In this document: positions 1-12,547 of the stretch, piece by piece | Layout: every line of letters starts with the position of its first letter | How positions within the stretch are numbered: position 1 is the first letter of the stretch | DNA from: Reticulascus tulasneorum | Lineage: Eukaryota > Ascomycota > Sordariomycetes > Glomerellales > Reticulascaceae | Assembly: GCA_001557505.1 (NCBI GenBank) | Contig: LSAX01000002.1 | Location: forward strand, 3,844,001-3,908,000 | DNA: 64,000 bases | Direction: 5' to 3' | Program-made: the position numbers and the translations under genes | The notes under the pieces: model-generated | What the model was told of the DNA's origin: nothing | What the model saw: the letters and a program-made list of their open reading frames with translations, nothing else | The model's database searches: none

Positions 1-1367
1 TCACGAGGCGGGTGCGCGAGATGTAAACAGAGACGGGTCAAAGTACGGCGCTCACAGAGCGAATCTGCTGCATGCTGTGAGAGACTGCTAACGCATCTGG
101 GCAGTGTGATGAGAACACTCCCTGCAGCGCCTGCGTAAGGCACGGGGCGCAATGCAGCCTCTCTGCTGGAACGGGAACACCAACTGCCCAGTCCTCCTCG
201 GGCGAACATAGGAGTGGCTCGAGGGCTTCAAGCACGGCCAGAGATGAATCTAGACCCGGTCGCAGGAGACGCCAGGCATCCGATGTTACTCTGGCAGATC
301 ACGACAACAGTTCGCCGAGTCAACTGCTTTCCGACTTGAGCTTATCCCTATCTACTGCATTGACTCCGGAGCAGCTCTCCTCGCCCCCGGCAGACACAGC
401 GTATCACATCCCCTACTTCACCAAGTTCCCCGGCATCCAGAACGAGTCCGTATGTCCCAACACGTGGATCACGGACCTTGAACTCATGCATCACTACGCC
501 ACCATCACCTGTCTGACTCTCCCTAGGGCAAAGGAAGCCATTATCTTGCCTATTTGGCAGTTTGAGATTCCGGCCCTGGCTCTGGAACATGTCTTCCTGA
601 TGCATCAGGTACTCGCCTTGGCTGCCCTGCATCTGGCTCATCTTCACCCCGAACGCAGAGACAGGTATACGCTGCACGCCTCACGCCATCAGAACAGAGC
701 CATCGCCGGAGTAAGGCTAGCTCTGAGCCATATTAATGCTGAGAACTGCCATGCGCTCTTTGCGGCCTCGGTGTTCTTACTGCTTGGCGCCTACGCCGCA
801 TTCCCATACGCCGAAAGCGAATCCGGCCAGCCGACCATCGATGATGTCCTGGATGTCTTTTCCCTTGTTAGAGGCATGAACGAGATATTGCAGTCTAGTG
901 AGGGGAACATCAGGAACGGCAGCTTCGGAAGTCTCTTCACGCAATCCGGGTCAGCAACGTCGACAGCGGTCATCGATACCATGCATGAGCAGTTGAAGGT
1001 GCTTCGCCAGCGCTTGGAGACAACGGAGCTGGATCCAGCCACCAAGCACTTGGTTCTAAATGAAGTCTCCGGCCTTCTGGACTGGATGCACTTCGCAAGT
1101 GTAACGACCACTCTTCCCGAGACCCGTGCGGTCTTCATCTGGCCAATTTCCGCATCTGAGGATTTCCTGAAGCTCATCCACCAACGCGATCCGGCCGCAC
1201 TGACGCTGCTTGCGCACTACTGTGTTCTGGTGCGGTCTACCGAGCTCGAATACTGGTTCACGGTGGGATGGGGTTCTGCTGCAGCTGCGGCGGTCGCGAG
1301 CAGTTTGGACCCAGCCTGGAGCGACGCTATCTCATGGCCATTAGCGGTGATCGGTGACCGCTTATAA
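1..1367 (+). CDS. Zn2Cys6 transcription factor, UPC2-like, 5' end cut off
   Basis: This is a nuclear DNA-binding regulator whose start lies before the window. Exons visible are 1-42 and 105-1367. The intron (43-104, GT...AG, with GCTAAC near its 3' end) splits the zinc cluster. Before it lie two cysteines in GCARCKQRRVK, and after it come CDENTPCSACVRHGAQC, giving the six-cysteine Zn2Cys6 pattern. About 434 residues are visible. The body contains a conserved block starting with DLELMHHY and followed by FLMHQVLALAALHLAHLHP, which I recognise from fungal regulators annotated as sterol-uptake-control (UPC2-like) proteins. That similarity describes the family only; the target genes are unknown. 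Stop codon TAA is at 1365-1367. Nothing next to it identifies a pathway. Confidence 0.88.
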
Positions 1368-2795
1368 TGGCTGACTGCCGTTGAAGCTGTCATTGACACA
1401 GATCTGGCTTTGAAAATGTTGCGCTAGTCATCGTCTGACGACCCCTGGATCCTACTCCTGGCAAATCATGGCTGTGGTCCGTATACGTAGAGGATGTGGG
1501 CCTATCAGAAATGCATGAATTCGAGTTGATGCATTGCAAGCCGTCCAGATTTTCTCCATGACTCAGTCTGTGACGCGTGGATATTGGGACATCACTCTGG
1601 AGAATCCCGAGACTCGTATCACCGAAATATCATATGGAACAATGGGCCATCAGCAACTGCAAAAGAAACCACATTCAGTGGTCATGGCGCTATTTAGGGC
1701 TGTGGGATGAGATGGAATTCAGGGATACCCATGCGACGGGCCTCTTTCCAAAGCCTGGGTGTTCTGAGGATGGAAACCGAAACCGAGCTGCCAGGCTAAC
1801 CCGATTGACGCAAGGCGGAGGTTCCAGATTGTCACCCACATCAGAAAGTGCATCGCCACACTACACAGGACGCGATTGCGATTGCGCAGCTAAACTTTCG
1901 GAATCACGGTCAGCGGCATTGCAAATCATCGTTTCGGCAGTTCAGGGAAACCTGGTTAGTTCTCGCTCTTGCCTGCATCATCCCAGCAAACGGCCTGATA
2001 TGAGACTCGAACACGAAGCCATCGCGGTCTCCAGCTATCCCTCAGCAGGTTGATTGTCATCATGTTTACCAACAATAAACGTGATAACATTTAATCGACT
2101 TTCATGAGCAATGACATCCTGTAGCTGGAAACGCGACAGTTCAAACTAGACTCGGCTCCAAAATATGTGCGTCTTACGCTTTGAGGCTTGTCCAGAACTG
2201 GCACGTTGAGTAAGGCAGAACCAATTGTGTATGGTAAATCAGGGTTCATCGTGTGGCATATTGGGTCATGCAGGTGAACTCTACTTAACTCTTTGGGCTT
2301 CGCTGCAAGATGTCCCACAGCCCACACAGAATATCAAAAGTCAAATGCAGAGAACACAACCCCTTGGTTTCTGGCGAAACAGTAGAACACGATATGCTTT
2401 TTAGATTATACAGGGTCCGACTATGCATCCTTGCTGCATCATTTGAACCACTTAAACTAGCAATATTTACAAGAAAGCGTTTATAAACTCCAAGATATAT
2501 ACAGGAGAGGTTCATGCTAGCTGGAGTTGGGTGCTGCTGTATGACTAGCCGAGCCGATCATTCTACCATTGCTCAAATCTACCAAGTTGTCTTTGTAAGG
2601 CAGTTTGTTGACACCTCATGGAGTGACCACCCTTGCAGCGAACTAGACAGTGTTCGAGCAATTAGCCCAAGGAAAAGCTTCCATAACCCATATTCGGCTC
2701 TTGGAAGTTAGTGTTGGTGTTGGTGGTGGAGACGGTTGGTTGTTGAGTTGGTTGCTGAGTGTGTCGTTTGAGCAACTTAAACAGTGTGATATCCA
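1368..2795. other. Intergenic region, no gene supported
   Basis: This 1.4 kb lies between a plus-strand and a minus-strand gene (tail to tail). A 158-codon plus-strand reading frame at 1577-2053 has no recognisable motif and no convincing splice partners. I see no RNA gene or repeat. Confidence 0.5.
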
Positions 2796-3593
2796 CTAGG
2801 TGCATCCAACACGGGTAGAAGCAACGGCAATATCGTCGTACCAGAAGGTGTTGGTATCTCCACCATACGACTCCCAGCCGAAGTAGATAGCAGTGACCTT
2901 GGGCTTGATAGAGCTCCTTTGCCACTGAGCGGCGTTGCTGTTCGCGACGCCTGGCTTGCTAGTCAGGCCAGCAATAACGTTGCCGTTCAACCAGGTCTCA
3001 ATCGAGCCGTCGGGGCCCAAGTGGTATTCGAAGCATTGCCAGGTGCTGGTGGGAAGGGCGGAGGAGGTGGCAATTCCTTGCGGGGAGAGGTCGGGTAGGG
3101 TGGCGTCGTCAGACTCGCGGTTGTACATCAGGATCTTACTCTGACCACCAATTCGGAGGTGCTTTTTGGCGCCTTGGGCGGAGTCGGGCATGGTGATGAA
3201 AGTGACATGTGAGTCGGTGAGGGCCTTGGAAGCTTTTCTGGAAGAGAATGGATATTAGTACTGCGATCAAGGCTAAGATTGCTTCATCGCCCCGGCGTGA
3301 TAACTCTGCAACCGAGATACTTACATGAAAGCTCTGACGTAAACATCACCGGTGGGAACCTTTGTCGTGCCGAAGAAAATATGTCCGCAGTAGCCACCCC
3401 CACCATCGACCCTTACGGAGTTCTTGCCGCTATGGGCGGTGGAGGTGTCGAGGGTGACTTTTCCGCCCTGGCTGCAGTCGGGCGCGTAGGTGGGCCATGC
3501 GGCTTGGTCCCATCCACTCTCAAAACCCTCAGAGACTTGGGCCAGAGAAAAGGGGAGGAGGGCAAGGGCGAGAAGTGCGGTTTGGCGGAACAT
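2796..3593 (-). CDS. CIP1-like secreted protein (cellulose-induced, lyase-fold)
   Basis: Coding exons on the minus strand are 3593-3325 and 3237-2796, with an 87-base intron (3324-3238, GTAAGT...CAG), giving about 236 residues. Residues 1-18 are a signal peptide (MFRQTALLALALLPFSLA). The mature protein carries FESGWDQ, APDCSQGG, GYCGHIFFGTTKVPTGDVY, RESDDATLPDLSP and a C-terminal STRVGC. These match my memory of Trichoderma reesei CIP1, a beta-jelly-roll protein secreted with cellulases and related in fold to polysaccharide lyases. The usual CIP1 has a cellulose-binding module and linker; this protein ends right after the core domain, so no binding module is present. Its substrate is not established. 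A TATA box lies about 85 bases upstream. Confidence 0.9.
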
Positions 3594-3677
3594 TATAGCG
3601 GTTGGAGTGTTGTAGTAGTAGATACCGATATGACTGGCGTGATAGCCAACTCCAAGAGAATGGGCCAGAGTCCAAGG

Positions 3678-3686
3678 TATTTATAT
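3678..3686 (-). promoter_or_regulatory. TATA box of the CIP1-like gene
   Basis: Read on the minus strand this is ATATAAATA, about 85 bases upstream of the start codon at 3593, a normal place for a TATA element of a strongly regulated secreted-enzyme gene. Confidence 0.5.
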
Positions 3687-4682
3687 GCTCAATTTCGCAG
3701 CCCGAGCTTCCTAGCCCATTGCCGCTGCCGGAAAGCTTGTATAATTGTATATTTATCTGCCACCCTGTGTGCTCCACAATCCGGAAGTTCTGCCCCCGTT
3801 TCCTAACACCTGACAGAATCTACCACCTGAGCACCACCCGCCTCACTCTTTACGAGGATAGCCAATTTGTCAAAGAGCGATGTTCCATCTCTCAGATCAA
3901 AGGCCGCTTGAGTTCTCCAGACCGTTATCCGAGCATCGGATGAATCTGTTGTTTGGTGAACCTTGTCGCGGCCTCGCGCTAGCCATAGTTAAGTATTTTT
4001 CAGAGGTCTGCCATTGTCAGATATTAGCCTATACATACCTACCAACAAAATGAAATACTGATCATGGCTCTGAAGGAATAGCTCTAAAAGGCGCATTTTT
4101 ATTTGTGCGCTTTAATTCTCGAGCGCATTTGAGCCTAAAAGCAGGAGAGCTGCACCCCGGCACACGCTGCCTTCAACACTTTAATGTGTCCATACAGAAT
4201 TCCGGAGCTCGTGCAGCGGTTGCCAGATCCAGACTATCCGAGACACGGACACGTCGGCCGCCAGGACGCTCGGTGAGATCGAACCGAACATGCCCTTATA
4301 GTGTCCAACTCATAACCCGGCTCCAGGCCAATCTAAATTCTTGCCAAGATCCACCAACCATAGATCTGGAGTCATCAACGGCGGAAACTACGTCAAACTT
4401 GGGGTAGATACGCATTGGATCTTCAAGAGGAGAGCCGCTGCAGAGCGAAGACGGCAAATTTATTCAACTCTAGCACAGTCTACCTTAATTATTGAACAAT
4501 TGCAACAAAGCGTGGCTACAAGGAGAGTTTGAAGCGTCGAGTCTCATTTGCCTCGCCCTTGTAGGAGTATAAGCCAATGAATCGGAAGACCTGCGTCCAA
4601 TCACAGATGTTGTATACAGTTGTTCCCAGAAGCATCATCCCGCGGTACTACTATCCATCCATGACCCAGTCTCGTAGAAGAG
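3687..4682. other. Intergenic region, no gene supported
   Basis: About 1 kb upstream of the CIP1-like gene and downstream of the next minus-strand gene. Short open frames near 3602-3943 and 4105-4532 show no motif, signal peptide or intron structure. It presumably holds the CIP1-like promoter. Confidence 0.5.
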
Positions 4683-5720
4683 TTACACATTTTCTAATAC
4701 AAGGGTAAACTGCCAACAGTATAGGTACCGTTCGGAGCCCTTGTCAAAGATCCATGTTGCTCTCTTTTCACCCCAAGCCTGGCTATGCTTGTCCCACAGT
4801 CCTTGGAATAGTTGCCGGGTTGGGCCTGGAGTCTCGTCGAGGCTGGCCCGTCCAAATTCAGTCGGGGAAATTTCAGGCTGCTCATGTATGAACCTCTGGC
4901 GCAATCCGTTGTCCGGAACGCTAACTCTAACCTGGATATTTGTAATGCGTTTCAGGTGACTCGATGCCCGATTTAAGAATGCCCCCCAACCGTCGGCTGA
5001 GATTTCGATATGGTACTCCAAGTTTTTTAGTTGGATAAAATGCTGTAGGTGTTCATCAATGAACATTTGATCTGGCCCGCCATAAGCGACGATTGACGCT
5101 GAAGTAACTAATCCCATATTTGTCTGACCTAGCGGCCATGAATTTCGTATACGGCCGTCGCTGCAGCCGACGTGAAACTTATTCTCTCCGTAGAACACCT
5201 TGCTCCCCTCCCAATAGGTGAGATGACAGCATTCCAAGATAGCAGGGAACATGCCGTGTTGTCTAAATGGATACGTTTCATTGCTTCTCGAACGTCGTGG
5301 ATATCGGAGAAGCATACGGCAGGTGACGGGGCAGATGCTATACAGTATATGACCGAGATTAAAGCATTCGTGCTCTTCACAGACACGCTCCTGGTGGTCG
5401 TGTATGGTGCAGTCGTAGGCATCACATTCATGTTCCAGATGGCCAGGTATGTCGCAGCCCCTATAAAAAAGCAAATACCGGTAGATTATGATGCGGATCT
5501 CGGCTGGGAAGCGCAGAAAAGAGGTCAAGCTCTTGTCGGTGGTGCTAAACACTGCGGTGTTTGCAATGCGGCTGACGGCCTGAGGCGCGGGCGTTCTCTT
5601 GTGCTGGATTGGTCGTCCAAATGAAAGGCGACCAGATTTGTTGGCTAACGTTGTTTGTTTCCACGGGTCCCTGAACCTGTAGTAGCTGCAGCGACTGTGA
5701 TTACTGTGTTCCGACATCAT
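4683..5720 (-). CDS. Unidentified fungal protein with an N-terminal F-box-like/DUF7730-type segment
   Basis: Single-exon frame of 345 residues if the first ATG (5720-5718) is used. The open frame continues 22 codons upstream but without an ATG. After a basic N-terminus there is SLTSFLRFPAEIRIIIYRYLLF, which resembles the L-x-LP-x-E-I-R-x-x-I-Y segment that opens many fungal F-box-like proteins. It is followed by a cysteine/histidine-rich stretch (HECDAYDC, CEEHECF) and then by CRMLLRYP and YWEGSKVFYGENKFHV, typical of the same large family. No enzymatic motif is visible, and the function is unknown. The cysteine-rich insert could bind metal, but its spacing matches no finger I know. An upstream intron cannot be excluded. 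Confidence 0.7.
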   Translation of the reverse strand: MMSEHSNHSRCSYYRFRDPWKQTTLANKSGRLSFGRPIQHKRTPAPQAVSRIANTAVFSTTDKSLTSFLRFPAEIRIIIYRYLLFYRGCDIPGHLEHECDAYDCTIHDHQERVCEEHECFNLGHILYSICPVTCRMLLRYPRRSRSNETYPFRQHGMFPAILECCHLTYWEGSKVFYGENKFHVGCSDGRIRNSWPLGQTNMGLVTSASIVAYGGPDQMFIDEHLQHFIQLKNLEYHIEISADGWGAFLNRASSHLKRITNIQVRVSVPDNGLRQRFIHEQPEISPTEFGRASLDETPGPTRQLFQGLWDKHSQAWGEKRATWIFDKGSERYLYCWQFTLVLENV

Positions 5721-6224
5721 TTTCTTTTTGGAGGCATGAAGGCCAAGTTTCCGCGGCGGTCGCGATGTCAATTGGTCGAACAGCAAGAGGATCTAGTGAG
5801 GCAGACGATTCACCGCTACTTTGGCTTTGTCTAGCGAAATCCTTCAATGGCTGGTACTTTCGTGCTTCGTTTCAGGGCGCTGCCAAATACTGTAGGGTTT
5901 GTGTGGAATTGAGCGTCGTGTCTCTTAAACATGTTTTTGTTTGGTTTGGGCCGCATTTGAAGCAAATGACCATGATTCTCTCCATTTGCCATTGCCCATA
6001 AACAATTTATTTCGCCGTGTATCTAATCTAATGACGCCAAACTCATGGCCAGCTCTATGATATTTATCGCCCTTCGAATTTAACAAAATGAATATGGCAC
6101 CATCGGGGAAACAACATTGCCCCAAATTCAATAAGGAGAGTGCTTGTTGGACTCTTTATGTGTTGATGTTTCCAGTTAAACAGCCAGTGGCCCCAATAAT
6201 TTGCAGTTGACTGATCGCCATAAT
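5721..6224. other. Intergenic region, no gene supported
   Basis: About 500 bases between the stop of the Zn2Cys6 gene (minus strand) and the start of the preceding minus-strand gene. Nothing coding, repeated or RNA-like is apparent. Confidence 0.5.
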
Positions 6225-8572
6225 CTAAATTGTGTCATCAGGGAGCGAAGTATCCATGTTCTGGAGATATTGATCCAATAGACCCTATTACTTTGATTAG
6301 AAGGCCACTTGCCATGTTCCGGGTAACGGTTGTAAACTCACCCAATCGATGTTTTCAGATCCATCGATCATCTGTGACATAACACCCGCGTACGGAAGTT
6401 CCAAATCAAAGACTGGATTCATGCTCCCAGACAAAACATCATGCACGAGGAAAAGTCCAACATCGTTCTCAGCCACCTTTTTTATCATCAGGTCGAGGGC
6501 GAGCGCTGCAATGTGCGCCTCAGGAGACGCTGCACTGTTAACGGCCCATATTCTTTGAGATGTCTGCAGGGCTCGATATTCCCTGCCTGCGAGCTGCTGA
6601 TAATCCAAACCTTCGGCTGAAGTTTCTCTCCGGGATCGCATGCGGACGGACAGATCCAGACAGACCACGGTGGCGGCTAGCAGAAAATCATGCACGGGCA
6701 GTGAGAAGATCATCCACCGGTCATCGTATAGCCTACCACCAGGCTCGCATGCCTTGTTCAGATCTGCCTGGCGAGAAAGAATATCTAGGGCAGCGTCAAC
6801 GCAGGCGCGCCGTGAGGGTTCAAACATAGGGCTTTGCAGCTCATAACTGATGTATCGTCGATGCAGGACGATAAGTCCCTTCAGGTAGAGGACCTCTATT
6901 GTGCACCGTTGCCATATGAGAGAAGAGTGATCGATGAAGGATCGGTTGACATCTCGGCGCTTCAACAGCTCCGGCACTTTGCTGTATGCTTCATTCATTT
7001 CGGTGTCTAGAGCAAGTGTTTTATCGTAAGTCGGCGTTGATAGTGATTGCGTATGCTCAACAATCTTCTTGAAGACCCCCATCACGCCGGCTTTGACAAT
7101 GGTGTAAAGAACAGGTGTGTTGTCAGAGAGAGGACGCGGCGGTGGCAGAGACGTCATTCCAACATAGAAATCAGAATACTCCAAGTTTCTGGGGACCTCA
7201 GTGTCGCAGAACTCAGTTGGTATCATGCTTGGGAAGCCCAGTTGGAAGGACATCAACGCGTCCACTTGAAATATATTTAGCCAAACCCGTCGCCGCATTT
7301 CGCCGTCAAAAGGAGAGATTCCAGCAAGCTTGCTCGGGTCACGGTGATAACCCATGCGAAGTGCCAACCGAATAATGGTGCCCATCTCAAACCAGAGATC
7401 GACAGGGGGACTGTCGTGGGTGAAAAAACCGCTCTGGAGATGCAGAATAAATGCCTCGAGGGCTAGTGCATTAGCGGTAGAATATCGTCCGAGAACCAGA
7501 CATTCCATTGTTCTTTGCCGTAATATCTTTACTGGAGGGATCGACCCATCGCGCTCTGCTGTATTCGATACCTGCCGTAGAATCGCTGCGACACCGAGAA
7601 CAGCGAACAGAAGTGCTATCCAAAGCGGTGATGTTGTCGACGGGGATTCCCAGAATTCCGCGTACTATATATCGTCTATGAGCCACAGCTGCGTACATGG
7701 TATGACTGCGAGGCTTACTTCATTTTGAAACTTGGTTGGATGTACAATACCTATACGGTTGGGGTCAGTGACAATGCCAGGTTAATGTTGAGTGCTGGAT
7801 ATTTTATCTTACCCAGAATCATGAACCGAGAGTTAAAATACCAAGAGAGAAGCATATCGCAGATCGGCTGAGATGGTAACGAGCTGAGAATCTCGTCAAG
7901 CCTCGAGTTCTGGTTTGGACCAAATTGAAAGCTGGGGTCTGATGTTAAGTGGTTCATGTCGAAGCCTTTCTCATTCTGTGATACAGGCTGATTGGATATC
8001 GACAGGTGCTCTCGAACCTCCTTGATGTCGTCCAAGATGGACAACCAATGGCTCGGATCGATGTAGTTCACCTGGCCGTCCCCAGTCTCCTGAAGGTGAG
8101 GGGTCTCTGGGGTAAGCGCATTTTCTCCCCCACTCGAGCTGCTAAGAACCGAACCCTGCTTTGCGGACCTGCTGTGCCATTGGGCTGATGATGCAATGGT
8201 ATCACCATCTTCTGTGGTGGCTTCACTGCCGGTAAATATCCCTGATTGGATGCTGGAATCTGGTGTCAGAAAAGAAGAAACCAAATTCTCAAGTGTGTTC
8301 AGTCTGTCTTGTACGTCGCGGGGCTTGCCTCGTCCGGGTTTACTTCGACTAGCATTGGCCGCGTAGCTGCAAAGTGAAGACTTGTCCCGTCTGGTACAGG
8401 TGTCGCATGGTAAACCGCGATTACATTTCAGTCTGCAAATGCGCAATGTGAGCACCACTCCGCCGTGACATATGGGAGGGCATGAGAATGGAGCATACTT
8501 TCGAGTCCGGCACGGCTCGCAGGATACAGGTGGCCGGTTTCTTTTTTCCACCTTCCACGGATTGGCATCCAT
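6225..8572 (-). CDS. Zn2Cys6 transcription factor with fungal middle homology region
   Basis: I infer five exons on the minus strand: 8572-8499, 8432-7813, 7750-7719, 7664-6342 and 6284-6225, giving about 702 residues. The ATG at 8572 is the first in frame. Intron 1 falls inside the zinc cluster: CEPCRTRK joins to LKCNRGLPCDTCTRRD, restoring six cysteines. A coiled-coil-like linker (VQDRLNTLENLVSSFL) follows. The 32-base third exon restores IVHPTKFQNEYAEFW, a segment typical at the start of the fungal_trans (MHR) domain. The last intron (6341-6285, GTGAGT...TAG) replaces a false C-terminus by WGLLDQYLQNMD, the usual acidic end. It is divergent from a dehydrogenase over a 473-base promoter, so it may control that gene. 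Confidence 0.9.
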
Positions 8573-9045
8573 TGCAGCCAAAGAATTGTGGACGCAATTT
8601 ATTGCCCAGGGATATGTTTCCCACACGGCGATCGAGATGAGCGGAGGGAAGCATTGTTGCGACCAGATGCGAGCCCGGCTTGTTGTAGTCGTGTCCGCTG
8701 ACGCAGCAGTCCGAGACGTAGGGCAAATGGATGCGGAGATATTAACCCCGCTGGTGCCACAAGGATCCAGTTTGGTATCCCCGACCCAATCAGCGTCCTC
8801 CTGGCCTCCGCCGGATTTTGTGCATGGGTGCCAAATAAGGTTGTGAGCTAACCAGAGGACATATTAAATCCGTGGAGGTGATCGTCAAGGCCTCCTTGGT
8901 GAGGCAAGGTAAATATAAAATGGTCCCTTGTGTTTAGCATCATCTTCTTCATCTTGTTCATCTCCTCTACATCTATCAGATATATACCTTACTTTGACAC
9001 AATTTAGCAAGCAATACTCAACTTCAACAAACTCCATACGCCGCC
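8573..9045. promoter_or_regulatory. Shared promoter of the Zn2Cys6 gene and the dehydrogenase
   Basis: This 473-base gap separates two divergent start codons. A TATA element (TATAAAA, 8914-8920) lies about 130 bases upstream of the dehydrogenase ATG, followed by a pyrimidine-rich leader. A binding site for the neighbouring regulator is plausible, but I do not see an obvious CGG inverted repeat. Confidence 0.5.
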
Positions 9046-10108
9046 ATGTCTGTCCTCTCAGCGATCCAAGGGACTGGTTCCGTTCTCTACTCAAGGCTTT
9101 TCGTTAGGCTCCCCGTCCCAGTTGGGAACCCAGAGCTGTCGAAGCACACCATCATTGTGACTGGCGCCAACACTGGCCTCGGATACGAGGCCAGCCTTCA
9201 TTTATCACGATTGGGAGTGGGAAAGCTGATAATGGCTGTGCGAACCAGGGCTAAAGGCGAGGATGCAAAGAAAAGGATCCTCAAATCAACTGGTCAACCA
9301 GAGTCGTCTATTGAAGTTTGGTCCATTGATATGGATAGCTACGATTCCATCAAGACTTTCGCGGCTTCTGCCTCTCAGCTCCAACGCATTGATGGCGTGT
9401 TAGCCAACGCTGGTATCATGACCACCAATTTCGGCCTGAGTGAACTCAACGAAAAGACTCTCAATGTCAACGTCATCAGCACGTTTTTGCTGTATCTGCT
9501 TCTTCTGCCGAAAATGCGCGAGTCAGGCAAGCAGACAGGGAATGCCTGCCGCTATGTCATCCCAAACAGCGCCTTGCATTACATGGCTCCACTCGCAGAG
9601 CTGGATCCGAGCAGCCAAAGCATCATCGACCGGCTGAACGATCCGAAGAAAGCCGATATGGCGGGTCGGTACCCTCTGAGCAAGCTGCTCGTCCTCTACG
9701 CAGTGCGGGAGCTCGCTGAGAGGTCCACGTCTTCTGGGAAGGGATTGTGCATCATAACCACGCCAAATCCAAGTTTCTGCAAGTCCAATCTGGCAGTCGA
9801 ATCCCAAGGAAGCCACGGTTTCAAAGTTGCCGAGAAGCTTTTGGCCCGCTCTACTGAAGAGGGTAGTCGTGTTCTGGTTCATGGTCTTTTGGCCGGCCAA
9901 GAATGCAATGGCCAGTACCTGTCAAACTGTCATGTCGAGACGTAAGTAGTTCCACGCCTTTCTTGTAACGTTGCATTTGGCTAACAATGTATAAAGCCCT
10001 GCGAACCACGTTACCAGCAAATGGGGTCAACGAGTACAGACGAAGTTTTGCAACGAGCTTCTTGAGAAGCTGGACAAGATCCAACCTGGTATCTCGTCGA
10101 ATATTTGA
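9046..10108 (+). CDS. Short-chain dehydrogenase/reductase
   Basis: Exons 9046-9941 and 9997-10108 (55-base intron with GGCTAAC branch region) give 335 residues. The Rossmann signature TGANTGLG is at about residue 40, the NAG motif is in VLANAGIM, and the catalytic YxxxK is in YPLSKLL. The serine of the triad is probably in IPNSALHY. A hydrophobic N-terminus precedes the fold. The protein belongs to the fungal SDR group related to retinol-dehydrogenase-like enzymes; the substrate is unknown. It is divergently paired with a Zn2Cys6 regulator, which suggests a small regulated module. Splicing replaces a premature stop just after the exon-1 donor with 37 further residues. Confidence 0.92.
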
Positions 10109-10710
10109 AGATCTTATTTGGTGATAAGAACAGTTTGGATACACAAGAATCATGTTAGTGTTCTAGAATAGATTGCGTGCTTGTGGCGAAAGTGGAGTCA
10201 TTGTGTAAGCCGCGTGAGTTTACGTGGCTCTAGGACATGGGATACTCTATCAATACAATCGTTTACTGCCTTCGTATGAACTTTTTATAACCTCCAAATG
10301 AGGACAACTCATAGTCTTGTTATTTGTGGAGGTAATCATTTATGGTTTGTTGTTTGATGCCTCATCTTCGAGATAAGTTTTCGTCGTCTAACTTGAAGCT
10401 GATGACTGCTTCCAAACCCATCATACCAATACATGACAAATGTTTTAGACATTGCCCCAACAAGGTAGCCCAGCTAGTCCAGTGGTCTCCATTGCAGGTT
10501 ATTACCGGCTTCTAACGCCAATCTTCCTTTCACTGCACGTCGCACACCGTACAACGACATGTGGTCCCAGACCACTAATACTGGCGGCAGAGAATCCTGA
10601 CATGCCGAATCCAAGTTGAGATCCTGGAATCACTCACGATATCGTATCGAGTTGCCAGCAACCATAGTGTGGATCTGACCTCGTGCACTAAGAATGAAGT
10701 GTTGTCGGAC
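10109..10710. other. Intergenic region between convergent genes
   Basis: About 600 bases between the ends of the dehydrogenase (plus) and the mannosidase (minus). It presumably holds both 3' untranslated regions. I see no gene, RNA or repeat. Confidence 0.55.

Positions 10711-12547
<1,837 letters not shown>

Noticed and set aside
1577..2053. Plus-strand open frame of 158 codons
   Set aside because: No motif, no signal peptide and no splice partners; sits in an otherwise empty region.
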